DNA of 64,000 bases from Bacteroidota bacterium (GTDB taxonomy: Bacteria; Bacteroidota; Rhodothermia; Rhodothermales; UBA10348): assembly GCA_029262855.1 (NCBI GenBank), contig JAJCYP010000004.1, forward strand, positions 33,611 through 97,610, given 5' to 3'. Below the pieces are notes generated by a model. That model had not been told where the DNA came from and made no database searches. It saw only the letters and a program-made list of their open reading frames with translations. Positions 26,732 through 35,583 of the stretch are shown in pieces (position 1 is the first letter of the stretch; every line of letters begins with the position of its first letter). Made by a program: the position numbers and the translations under genes.

Positions 26732-27583
26732 CTACTGACCGATTCTAAAGTCAACTCTACGATTCTCGGCGCGTCCCTCATCGGTTGAGTTGCTCGCGAC
26801 CGGACGACTTTCGCCATAACCCGCAGCCGATAGACGCTCTGCGTCCACGCCACGCCGCTCCAAATAGCTCGTCACTGATTCCGCCCTCGCTCGACTGAGC
26901 GTCAGGTTTGAGGCAGGATCGCCCACACTGTCACTATGGGATTCCACCCGAATGGTGGCCTCCGGACAATCACCCAGCGCCGAGAGGAGCTGATCCAACT
27001 GTCCCCTCGCTTCTTCCGAGAGATCAGCACTGGCAAACTCGAAGTGGACCGTGGAGTTGGCCAGAATGTCGGCAAGGCTGGTGCCACACGCCGGCTGTTG
27101 TCGGTCCGGAGCACTCGATGCGACGCGGATGTCATTGTTCACAGGGCCCCAGGGCCAGAGCGAAACCGCAATCCCGGCTGCCTCCGCCTTGGCACTCTCG
27201 CTGGAGGCTACTCCACTCAATGCCAGCGTCCGATCCTGACGGCTCAGCTCCACCCATCGCATCCCGGATTGGGCAAGTCCGGCTCGGACCGGGACCATGT
27301 CCGAGTCCGTGACCTGGTGCAGCCTTACTTCGCTGCGGACGCGCACCACGGCGTCGGTCGAGAGGACTTCGGACGCAGCGGCAGCGGCTGCATCCTCATT
27401 CGGCGCATATCCCGCAAGCGTGATGTATCGCCCATCGCCGTCCACCTCGGCCCAATCATGACCGCCGTCATTCAGGGTCTGTTGGGCGGTTGCTAAAACA
27501 TCCTGCTCCACATGGTATGCACAGTACCATGTCAGCAGGGCGAGTAGAAGAACCCCTATGAGGAGGGGCAGAAGGGACTTCAT
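26732..27583 (-). CDS. OmpA-family protein with BON-like domains
   Basis: The 283-aa protein has an N-terminal hydrophobic segment (LLPLLIGVLLLALLTWYCAY) acting as signal anchor. Two BON-like units follow, at about 25-85 (ITLAGYAPNEDAAAAAA) and about 90-150 (LALSGVASSESAKAEA), then an OmpA C-terminal peptidoglycan-binding domain from about 170. The OmpA domain shows VHFEFASADLSEEARGQLD, SHSDSVGDPASNLTLSRARA and YGESRPVASNSTDEGRAENRRV, with the Asp and Arg that bind diaminopimelate. It is the first gene of a tight minus-strand cluster with the HHH protein, MscS and P450. Confidence 0.88.
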   Translation of the reverse strand: MKSLLPLLIGVLLLALLTWYCAYHVEQDVLATAQQTLNDGGHDWAEVDGDGRYITLAGYAPNEDAAAAAASEVLSTDAVVRVRSEVRLHQVTDSDMVPVRAGLAQSGMRWVELSRQDRTLALSGVASSESAKAEAAGIAVSLWPWGPVNNDIRVASSAPDRQQPACGTSLADILANSTVHFEFASADLSEEARGQLDQLLSALGDCPEATIRVESHSDSVGDPASNLTLSRARAESVTSYLERRGVDAERLSAAGYGESRPVASNSTDEGRAENRRVDFRIGQ

Positions 27584-27651
27584 TTCGACTGGGTAGAACT
27601 ACGTAGCTCGAAATACGGATGCGGTGTCGGAAAGTCAATGCCGACAGCCCG

Positions 27652-27729
27652 CTACCGAGAAAGCCCCTCCTCCAGATTCGCCACCGTCAGCGCCATCACC
27701 ACGGCCTGGCGAAGGCGTCCCTCTACGCC
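27652..27729 (-). pseudogene. Remnant of the 3' end of an M28 peptidase gene
   Basis: On the minus strand these 78 bp translate to GVEGRLRQAVVMALTVANLEEGLSR followed by TAG. The last 15 codons match the C-terminus of the intact M28 peptidase at 33625-34995 (VMALTVANLEEGLAR then stop) almost residue for residue. The DNA is also near identical over CCCCTCCTCCAGATTCGCCACCGTCA. Nothing recognisable as peptidase remains upstream of this stub, so it is most likely what was left when a paralogue was deleted or replaced. Confidence 0.6.
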
Positions 27730-27790
27730 AAACTTGCGGTATTCCGGGGTTTTCCGTATGCATTAATGCTTTCGTCGGTCCCGACTCCGT

Positions 27791-30700
27791 ATGCTCCCCC
27801 CAACGGTTTCGAGCTTTTTCACTGTCGGTAGGCCCCCGTCGGGCTTGCCAAAACCGGCACGCCATCTCGGCCTCACGGGTTTTGCCCTCGGCCTCGGGAT
27901 GCTCGTCGTCGCATCAGCTCCCCCCGTGGCGTGGGGTCAGGTCAGGCCCTCGGGCGGGTCCATTCAGGTCTTGGAGATCGGCCCAAACGGAGGTTTGATC
28001 TGCAAGACACCCGACGCAGCACTCGCGTCTGAGTTGGTCGCCTCGAAGGGCCCGGTCCGTTTGAAGGTGTTCCGCTCGACGAATTCCGATCCGTCCCGGG
28101 TGGGTCTCAAGATCCTTCTTCGGGCCACGAGCCAACTCGAGCAGAACTCCGCGGCCCTGCTGGCCATGAGGCAGGCGGCAGCCCAGTGGGAACTCGCCAT
28201 CCAGAGCCCAATCACCGTGGTGCTGGACGTCGATTATGGTCCGACCCGATTTGGCTCACCCTGGCCGAGTCAGAACATTCTCGGCAGCACCGCCACCAAG
28301 GACTTGGTCGCCAAGCTACCCGACGGTTCCACTGCGGGCGTTGCCGACGTGATTCAGGCCCTGAAGGCGGCTCACCCGAGCGACGAGCAGCTGCAGGCGC
28401 TCTACAACGCCATCCCGATCCCCACACCCTCCACGGCGCGCAGCAGTTTGGGAGCGGTAGAGAACCTGGGTACTCCCGAGTTCACCCAGATGAATCTTCA
28501 GGCGCTCGGATTCCTACCGGCGGTCATGGATTCCAGCCAGAGTGTCAACGCCTTTGGGGCAGTGCCCAACATGGGCTACAACTCGGCCTTCAATTGGGAC
28601 CTGGACCCCACCGACGGGATAACTCCCGGGATGCATGACTTCCAGGGGGTCGTGATTCACGAGATCGGCCACGCGCTGGGATTCATCTCGGCCATCGGAC
28701 TGGGCGGTCCGCCTGACAACCTGTTCGCCGCGTGGGACCTGTTCCGCGTTCGGCCCGATGCGGTCAGCGCCGGGAATCTGGGAAGCTTTACACAGGCAGA
28801 ACGGGTGGTCACGCCAGGCCCGCCCGACAGCGAGACGCTAGTGGAAGAGGGCGGCGCGGTCTACAAGAAGGCGGTTCAGGCGTTCTTCGACGGCTCCCAG
28901 GTGCTGGAATTGAGCACTTCCACAAGCAATGGCGAAGGGGGTGACGGACAGCAGGCCTCCCACTGGAGAGACGACGCGCTCCGACCTCCTTCGCTTGGCT
29001 CCGCACGCAAGATCGGCATCATGGACCCCACGCAGGCTGCGGGCGAGCTCGACTCACTCAAGGCAACCGACCTTCGCATGCTCAAGGTCATCGGCTGGGA
29101 TGTCGGCGGAACGTCGAGTTTCTCAGCACTGGCGCTGACCGTGAACGGAAACGTCCTTGACCTGTCGGCAACGCCCGACACGCTCGAATTGGGAGACCTC
29201 GCACTGGGTGCGTCGGCGAGCGCCAACCTGACCCTGACAAATACGCACGGACAGAACGTGCTGACCTTCTCCGTGGTTGTGGATCCATCCACTCCGCAGC
29301 CGTCGGGCGCCACCGCGACGACTTCGGTCAGTCCCGCCTCCGGCGAGGTTTCCGTCGGCGGTACGATGGGATTGGTCCTCGCGTTTGGCTCGTCGGCAAC
29401 CCGGGCGGTGTTCGGTGGCGTGATACGCATCAGCTCGAATGCGGCTGCCAACCTCGTCGTGGAGATCCCCTACCGCTTCACGGTCGACGGTGCGGTACGC
29501 CCGACCGCCACGATCACCCCGACTTCGCTCACGGCATTTAGCGGGTTGCAGGGAGGTGACCGCGAAACCAGAACCCTTACCCTTTCCAATGCGGGCAATC
29601 TGGATCTGGAGTACGAAGTCATTCTCTCGCTCTCGGCACAGAGCTTCCCACTGACCACGGGCACCGCGGACAAGCGCGCCGGCCAGGGGGCGCTGGAACG
29701 ATTCTTCGGCTCCGAGGCGGCCTCGCGCTCAGAGGTGTTGTTCGCAACAGACTTTGAATCGGACCTCGGGGGCATGGAGGCCACGGGATCATCCGCTTTT
29801 CTCTGGGACCGAACCGCGGAGGGGGCGGCCACGCTACCCGGACACTCACTGCCCACGGCCGCCTACTTCGGCCTCCCCGGCTTCGGCTACTTTGATCTGG
29901 ACGATGGTAGCCTGACGACCCCGGCGATCGACGTTGCTGGGCTCACGGCCGAGGATGCGCTCGTGCTGACCTTCAACTATCACCTCAGGGCCGAGGAGGG
30001 CTACGACTTCGCGACGGTCCGATTGTCCACGGACGACGGACAGTCCTATTCGGAGATTGCCACATCGAACGCGGGTCTCCTCGATACCCAGACCTCCGCC
30101 TGGAAATCGGCTATGATTCTCCTCCCGGATCTCTCCGGGACCACGTCGCCGATTAAGGTCTCGTTCCGCTTCCAGAGCGACGAGACCGAGACCGACGATG
30201 GCTGGTTCATCGACGACGTCCAGGTGGCCATCGTGACGGGAGATCGCCCGGTCTTTGCCGTCCCCAGGACCGGCGTCGTGCCTGGCCTCTCGAACCCGGA
30301 GCCGATCACGCTGACGGTCAAGGCAGGCCCACTTGACCGTGGATTGTACGAGGGCACGCTCAGCGTTGCCACGAATGACCGCGCACGCCCGCTGTTAAGC
30401 GTGCCTTACACCGTTGAGGTGGACGCGCCCCTGGCCCCAACGCTGACGCCGGACACGGCCTCGCTGGTCGCCACCGTCGCCGAAAGGGCCCAGGTAGACC
30501 AATCGTTCGTCGTGACGAACACGGGCTCCAACAGTTCGCTGAAGTTCCTTCGCGTCCTCGAGCCCGCACTTTCTGGCCTGGGGCAGTCGGCAGCGGGGAT
30601 GCTGGCGGAGCGCGCCGCCGCAAGCCAGGCCACGGGTCCATCTGTCTCGGTGCCCAGGGGTGAGCAGATGGCCCGTCGCCAGGAACAGCTCCGCCTTGCT

Positions 30701-33139
30701 CAGGCTTCCTCGGGGCGCTCCCAGGAGTCGGCGCGCGCGGCTCGGCAGGGCGACCTCCCGACAACCATTGAAGTCCAGGGCATCACCCAAATGCCGAACG
30801 GCTCGCTCGTGGTGACGACAGAGTCCGGAAGGACCTTCGTCCTGAATGGGGACCTTGAGGTCATTGCTGACATTCCGTGGCCGCTCGATGCAGGTTTCGT
30901 CAGCGGTGTCACCTACAATGAAGACACCGGAACGCTCTGGTATTTGGTGGCGCGTCAGGTCTACGACTTCGATGAGGTGTCGCTCACGGCGGGGACCCTG
31001 CAGCCCACGGGCCAGCAGTTCCAGCTCGACATCGACGCGAATAGCATTGCGTATAGTCGGGAACTGGGCGCCTTCATGGTGCTCGGAACCGACATGCTTT
31101 ATGCGCTGGACACGGAGGGAGGGGACCTTCCCGGATACCCGCAGGCCATTCCGTTCGGGTTTGGGTCGACTGCGTTTCGGGTCTTTCCCGGATTTTCGGT
31201 AACCGGTGGTGTCGTCGAGTACGGCCTTGAGATTCTCGACAACGCGGGGACGGGCACGCGCTATGACGAGCGGAGGTTTGGGCAGTACGACCAGTTCGGC
31301 CGGGGCTTCCCGACAGCACAAAACCTTGAGTTGTCGCCAGAGCAGACAGAATGCGTGAACCTTTTCACCTACGCTTGTGGCATCCGCGGCCTTCATCGAA
31401 GCCAGGACGACCCGAACGGGGTCCTTTTCGTTCTCATGTCGGACCAGTGGGGGGTGGACTTCGTCGTGAAAATGGCACCTCCGAGCCTGCCAGCGGGCTC
31501 ACAATCGACGGTGGGACTGTCAGGAGCCGGTTTCGCGCGGGGGCTGGCGGCCGGATCCTTCCAGACCGTGACGGCGCGGATCAAACCCGGCCATCGAATC
31601 GCGGGTGTGTACGATGAGAGTGTGACATTCCTCACCAATCACCCGACCAGCCCGACCACGTCGCTCCCTGCCCGGGTGACCGTAACCGGCTCGGGTTCGA
31701 GTCGTCCCAGCGACTTCACGCTCCTCTCTCCGGCAGACGGCGCTACCGACGTCCCCGGGATTCTGACGCTCGCCTGGGGTTCATCGGCCGGCGCCGCTGA
31801 CTACCAGGTCCAGGTCGCGGTCACTTCGGACTTCATCCGCCCGCTGGTTGACACGACCGGGGTATCCGGCGCCGAGTTGACGCTCTCCGGGGTCAGTGGC
31901 GGTGACTTTTGGTGGCGTGTTCGCGGCCGCAACACCAACGGGCACAGCGTCTTCACTCCCCCGTGGCAGTTCACGACCCAGGCCGCCCCGACCCTGGCAT
32001 CCCCGGCTGATGGCGCGGCCGGAACGCCGACCTTGCCGCTGCTGCGGTGGGACGCGCTACCCGGGGCGTCGAACTACCAGGTGCAGGTGGCGGAGGGATC
32101 CGCCTTCACTACGCCAACCACCGACTCGGTCACGGTCTCGACGTCCATGAGGCTTCCACGCCTTTCGAACGATCGGACGTACTTCTGGCGGGTCCGATCC
32201 GGACCAGGCTCGGTACCCTCGCCCTGGTCGACGACCCGGAGCTTCAGGACGGCGATCGTCGGTCCGCAACTGCTCACACCCGCCGACGGCGCGACCGGCC
32301 TGGAGGCGGACGTGACGCTCACCTGGACAGCACCATCAGATGCCCTGTTTTACGAGGCCGAGGTCGCGCAAAGCACCGAATTCGCCACTCTCGTCGATTC
32401 CAGCGTGTTCGTCCCGGACAATTCGTTTGCCCTTTCTGGCCTGGATGCCGGAACGACGTTCTACTGGAGGATTCGATACGCTTACATCGATACCGTCAGT
32501 ATCTCGACTGTGTCCAGCGATTGGTCGACCCGCCGTTTCGAAACGGCCGCGATGGCCTTGGCCGCGCCCCAGCTCGCCTCGCCGTCCGACGGAGAGGTCA
32601 TCACCGGGACGGAGGTGACCTTGTCCTGGATCACTGTCGCCGGCGCCACCGGGTACAACGCCCAGGTATCCACCATCAGCAGTTTCGCCAGCACTATCGC
32701 GGACGAGTCGACCCTTGCTGCGACGTCCCTTTCGGTGGGAGGCCTGGCGCCGGGGTCCACCTACCATTGGCGGGTCCGGGCATCCAATGCCGGAGGAGCT
32801 GGAGAATGGTCGGTCGCGCGGACGTTCATCACCGTTTCGGGGGTCGGAGTCGAGCGACTCGATGATACCCTGCCCACCGAGTTCTCCTTGGCGCAGAACT
32901 ATCCCAACCCGTTCAATCCGATAACCCGCATACCGTTCGCTATTCCAGAACACACACGGGTCGAGATTGGGGTTTTCAATGCGATTGGTGAAGAGGTCGC
33001 TCGGCTCGTCGATGGCCCGCTGGAGCCCGGCCGCTACCAGGCCAGTTGGGATGCCTCCGCCAGCCCGTCCGGCGTCTACCTGTACCGAATCCGGGCCGGG
33101 TCATTCCGGGCCGTCCGGACGCTGGTCTTGCTCCGATAG
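27791..33139 (+). CDS. Giant T9SS-secreted metalloprotease
   Basis: The 1782-aa protein has a signal segment (LTGFALGLGMLVVASAPPVAWG). A zinc-protease domain follows, with GVVIHEIGHALGFISAIGL at residues about 286-304 and an N-terminal DVDYGPTRFG block typical of the NF038122-type family. Then come Ig/choice-of-anchor-like beta domains (a TLTNTHGQNVLTFS and a LTLSNAGNLDLEYEV repeat), a MAM/jelly-roll-like region at 640-800, a beta-propeller-like region near 980-1230, and four Fn3 repeats recognisable by SPADGA..L.W....A..YQVQVA. A C-terminal T9SS type A tail contains FSLAQNYPNPFNPITRIPFA. The HExxH zinc motif is intact. A long open frame of consistent composition argues for one real gene. Substrates are probably extracellular proteins. 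Confidence 0.9.
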   Translation: MLPPTVSSFFTVGRPPSGLPKPARHLGLTGFALGLGMLVVASAPPVAWGQVRPSGGSIQVLEIGPNGGLICKTPDAALASELVASKGPVRLKVFRSTNSDPSRVGLKILLRATSQLEQNSAALLAMRQAAAQWELAIQSPITVVLDVDYGPTRFGSPWPSQNILGSTATKDLVAKLPDGSTAGVADVIQALKAAHPSDEQLQALYNAIPIPTPSTARSSLGAVENLGTPEFTQMNLQALGFLPAVMDSSQSVNAFGAVPNMGYNSAFNWDLDPTDGITPGMHDFQGVVIHEIGHALGFISAIGLGGPPDNLFAAWDLFRVRPDAVSAGNLGSFTQAERVVTPGPPDSETLVEEGGAVYKKAVQAFFDGSQVLELSTSTSNGEGGDGQQASHWRDDALRPPSLGSARKIGIMDPTQAAGELDSLKATDLRMLKVIGWDVGGTSSFSALALTVNGNVLDLSATPDTLELGDLALGASASANLTLTNTHGQNVLTFSVVVDPSTPQPSGATATTSVSPASGEVSVGGTMGLVLAFGSSATRAVFGGVIRISSNAAANLVVEIPYRFTVDGAVRPTATITPTSLTAFSGLQGGDRETRTLTLSNAGNLDLEYEVILSLSAQSFPLTTGTADKRAGQGALERFFGSEAASRSEVLFATDFESDLGGMEATGSSAFLWDRTAEGAATLPGHSLPTAAYFGLPGFGYFDLDDGSLTTPAIDVAGLTAEDALVLTFNYHLRAEEGYDFATVRLSTDDGQSYSEIATSNAGLLDTQTSAWKSAMILLPDLSGTTSPIKVSFRFQSDETETDDGWFIDDVQVAIVTGDRPVFAVPRTGVVPGLSNPEPITLTVKAGPLDRGLYEGTLSVATNDRARPLLSVPYTVEVDAPLAPTLTPDTASLVATVAERAQVDQSFVVTNTGSNSSLKFLRVLEPALSGLGQSAAGMLAERAAASQATGPSVSVPRGEQMARRQEQLRLAQASSGRSQESARAARQGDLPTTIEVQGITQMPNGSLVVTTESGRTFVLNGDLEVIADIPWPLDAGFVSGVTYNEDTGTLWYLVARQVYDFDEVSLTAGTLQPTGQQFQLDIDANSIAYSRELGAFMVLGTDMLYALDTEGGDLPGYPQAIPFGFGSTAFRVFPGFSVTGGVVEYGLEILDNAGTGTRYDERRFGQYDQFGRGFPTAQNLELSPEQTECVNLFTYACGIRGLHRSQDDPNGVLFVLMSDQWGVDFVVKMAPPSLPAGSQSTVGLSGAGFARGLAAGSFQTVTARIKPGHRIAGVYDESVTFLTNHPTSPTTSLPARVTVTGSGSSRPSDFTLLSPADGATDVPGILTLAWGSSAGAADYQVQVAVTSDFIRPLVDTTGVSGAELTLSGVSGGDFWWRVRGRNTNGHSVFTPPWQFTTQAAPTLASPADGAAGTPTLPLLRWDALPGASNYQVQVAEGSAFTTPTTDSVTVSTSMRLPRLSNDRTYFWRVRSGPGSVPSPWSTTRSFRTAIVGPQLLTPADGATGLEADVTLTWTAPSDALFYEAEVAQSTEFATLVDSSVFVPDNSFALSGLDAGTTFYWRIRYAYIDTVSISTVSSDWSTRRFETAAMALAAPQLASPSDGEVITGTEVTLSWITVAGATGYNAQVSTISSFASTIADESTLAATSLSVGGLAPGSTYHWRVRASNAGGAGEWSVARTFITVSGVGVERLDDTLPTEFSLAQNYPNPFNPITRIPFAIPEHTRVEIGVFNAIGEEVARLVDGPLEPGRYQASWDASASPSGVYLYRIRAGSFRAVRTLVLLR

Positions 33140-33141
33140 TC

Positions 33142-33555
33142 GTGAGATCGATCTGGGGACTTTGCATGGCGATCTCGTTGGGATGCAGCGGATCCGGGAT
33201 GGCGGTTCAGGGGAGCGGCGGCGCCCTCCCAGTGCCCGTCCTGACCTGGATCGGTGACTCGCCTCCCCGGATTCTCGTCACGTTTCGCAGCCAGGATGGT
33301 GTCTCAATTGCGCCCGACCAGCCCCTGATCCTTTTGGTGGAACAGGATTCCGTGGCCTTCCCCATCGCCAGTGGACCGGCGCGGAGCCTCGAGCCCGAAA
33401 ACGGCACCACGATCGATCAAGCCTCCTATCGGAGCGCCTCTCCTTGGGAGGCGCGTCTACTCCGCGCGCCCGGCGACTCGGTTTCAGTTCTGGTCCACGA
33501 CGGGGAAGCGTATCGCGCCTATCCGTATCGATCGGGAGACCTTGTCCGGCGGTAG
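33142..33555 (+). CDS. Small lipoprotein coupled to the T9SS metalloprotease
   Basis: The gene starts at a GTG 2 bp after the metalloprotease stop (TAGTCGTG) and encodes 137 aa. MRSIWGLCMAISLGC is a short lipoprotein signal with lipobox ISLGC. The mature domain (VLTWIGDSPPRILVTFRSQDG.. PRDSVSV-like strands, YRAYPYRSGDLVRR) looks all-beta and matches no family I recognise. The track places its start inside the previous gene (33046), which is unlikely. The position suggests translational coupling and a role with the protease, perhaps as an outer-membrane partner or inhibitor; that role is inference. Confidence 0.55.
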   Translation: MRSIWGLCMAISLGCSGSGMAVQGSGGALPVPVLTWIGDSPPRILVTFRSQDGVSIAPDQPLILLVEQDSVAFPIASGPARSLEPENGTTIDQASYRSASPWEARLLRAPGDSVSVLVHDGEAYRAYPYRSGDLVRR

Positions 33556-33624
33556 CGAACGTTGGCGGCCGCAGCGCCACCGTCTCGGGGAACGACCAGC
33601 GCCGTGCCACTGCGAGAAGTAGTC

Positions 33625-34995
33625 CTACCGCGCCAACCCCTCCTCCAGATTCGCCACCGTCAACGCCATCACGCCCATCGTCGCCACACCCAAGTTGACA
33701 TGGTCCGGATCCAGCTTATCGATGGTGTCCGCGGGAGAATGGTGGTACCAGAAATAGCGCTCGCCGGCCACGGAAAGCCCCATTCCGGGGACGCCTTCGC
33801 GCATGATCGGCCCAATGTCCGCACCGCCACCGCCTCGGGTGATCTCACCAGACTCGATCGGGTCAAGCAGGGAGCCAATCGCCCGAACCACGTCATACGC
33901 CGCGTCGGAGCCCGTAAATCCAAAGCCGCGAGGCTTGAACACCCCCGCGTCGGACTCCATGGCAAGCACGTGGTTATCCAGTTCCGGCAGGTGCGCGTCC
34001 CGGTACGCATTGCCTCCGCGGAGCCCGTTCTCCTCGTTCGTCCACATGACAACCCGAATGGTTCGCTTCGGGCGGATGCCGAGTTCTTTCATGCGGCGAA
34101 GCGCATCCCACGCCACCACGCAGCCGCCGGCATCATCCATGGCGCCCGTCCCGACATCCCAGGAGTCAATGTGGCCGCCGAAGACTATCACCTCTTCTGG
34201 AAACTCGGAACCGACGATTTCTCCGACCACGTTGCGCGACCAGGCGTCGGGCTCCTGGTGCGCTTCCAGGTAAAGCCGCACGCGAATGGACTGACCGCGA
34301 TCCTGCATCCGCTGCATCATCATGGCATCCTCCACGGTGATGGCGGCATGGGGAATGCGGGGCACGCCGTCCTCATATCCGGAGTTGCCGGTGTGCGGGG
34401 TGGACATCGACTCGGGGCCCACACTGCGAACCAGACTGCCAATTGCCCCTATTCGCGCGGCCTCAACGGCGCCGCGGCTTCTATACGGCACCGTCGCCCC
34501 GTAAGAAGTGAACGCTACGTTCCAGAGCACGATTTTGCCGCGCGCCTCGTCGGCCCGGAGCGTCAACTCGTCGAACGAGCGGACCACCAGGACTTGGCCG
34601 GTCAGCCCTGACGCGGGCGTGCCAATACTGTTACCGAACGCGAGAACCTGGAGGTCGGCCTTTCGAGGCGACAAGAGCGTGAGGGATTCGTCACCACGGA
34701 CCCACTTGGGAACCAGGACCGGTTCGCCCCGCACGTTCTCCAGACCGTCGGCCTCCATCTCCGCCAGGATCCAGTCGATGGCATCTTCCAGCGACTCGCT
34801 CCCGCTGAGGCGGGGGCCAAACGTATCGGTCAGATACGCCAGTCGATCGTAGGTGGAATGATCCGAAGTTGCGGCAGCGATCAGACGCTCCGCGTCGGCC
34901 CGGTGACCCTCGAGCCAGTCCTGACCGGCCGCGACGCCGGGCAGGAGTGCGACCAGAATGACCGATGCCGCCAATCCCTGTCGGAAGCAGCGCAA
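33625..34995 (-). CDS. Secreted M28 family metallopeptidase (first of two)
   Basis: The 456-aa protein has an N-terminal signal (ASVILVALLPGVAAGQ) and a TTG start 4 bp past the upstream gene's stop. The dizinc peptidase domain (about 230-450) has GGHIDSWDVGTGAMDDAGG (His, Asp and bridging Asp), the catalytic Glu and zinc Glu in WTNEENGLRGG, an Asp in MESDAG and the last His in FWYHHSPADTIDK. An inserted PA-like domain lies at about 120-230. It is an aminopeptidase-type exopeptidase acting in the periplasm or outside the cell. Its 3' end is partly duplicated at 27652. Confidence 0.9.
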   Translation of the reverse strand: MRCFRQGLAASVILVALLPGVAAGQDWLEGHRADAERLIAAATSDHSTYDRLAYLTDTFGPRLSGSESLEDAIDWILAEMEADGLENVRGEPVLVPKWVRGDESLTLLSPRKADLQVLAFGNSIGTPASGLTGQVLVVRSFDELTLRADEARGKIVLWNVAFTSYGATVPYRSRGAVEAARIGAIGSLVRSVGPESMSTPHTGNSGYEDGVPRIPHAAITVEDAMMMQRMQDRGQSIRVRLYLEAHQEPDAWSRNVVGEIVGSEFPEEVIVFGGHIDSWDVGTGAMDDAGGCVVAWDALRRMKELGIRPKRTIRVVMWTNEENGLRGGNAYRDAHLPELDNHVLAMESDAGVFKPRGFGFTGSDAAYDVVRAIGSLLDPIESGEITRGGGGADIGPIMREGVPGMGLSVAGERYFWYHHSPADTIDKLDPDHVNLGVATMGVMALTVANLEEGLAR

Positions 34996-34999
34996 GGGC

Positions 35000-35506
35000 C
35001 TACTTGGTCAGCTTGAGAAAGACGCCGACGCGGGCAGCGAAGTCGGTTCCGCCTCCGATGGTCTGGTTCACCTCAAGGAACGGGCGGTACCGCCGGTCTG
35101 CACCCGAGAGCACCAGACCAGCCACAAGGTTGATCCCGAAGTCCGTGTCGGTTTCATCCAGATTCGAGCCTTCAGGCAGATCAAAGCGGCTCATCTGAAT
35201 CATGAGGCCACCCCCTCCATAAATCTCGCTCCCTACGCCGGACAGCAGATTGAACAGGACGTTGCCATTGATGCGCGACGTAAAGACATCCTCGATCAGC
35301 GGGTAGATATCGAAGCCTACCTGGCCAATCGCCTGACGCCCACCCACGTCTATCCCGAACTGGGCCTGGCCGCCAAACAGGATATCAGTGCCGTCAAAAT
35401 TCAGACCCGTGTGTACACCGATTCGTGGCTGGGAATGGGCTTCGCCAGGTGCGACGGAGGCCAGGAGCAGTGCAGCGAACAGGGCAGGAAAAAGGAAGCG
35501 TGACAT
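35000..35506 (-). CDS. Small outer-membrane beta-barrel protein
   Basis: The 168-aa protein has a signal peptide (MSRFLFPALFAALLLASVAPGEA) and then alternating short strands rich in Gly and aromatic residues (PRIGVHTGLNFDG, AQFGIDVGGRQA, EIYGGGGLMIQMSRFDL, RYRPFLEVNQTIGGG), ending with FAARVGVFLKL. That is the pattern of an eight-strand OmpW/OmpX-like barrel. It is directly upstream of the M28 gene and divergent from the 35584 gene across a 77-bp spacer. No specific function is recognised. Confidence 0.72.
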   Translation of the reverse strand: MSRFLFPALFAALLLASVAPGEAHSQPRIGVHTGLNFDGTDILFGGQAQFGIDVGGRQAIGQVGFDIYPLIEDVFTSRINGNVLFNLLSGVGSEIYGGGGLMIQMSRFDLPEGSNLDETDTDFGINLVAGLVLSGADRRYRPFLEVNQTIGGGTDFAARVGVFLKLTK

Positions 35507-35583
35507 GTATTCACCAAATGAAGTAAGACTTGCGACTTCGAATATAGAGCCCTTGATTGCGGCGCGCTATCAAACAAGGTCCT

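Noticed and set aside
30395-31396. 333-aa minus-strand ORF
   Set aside because: It is a shadow of the T9SS metalloprotease gene.
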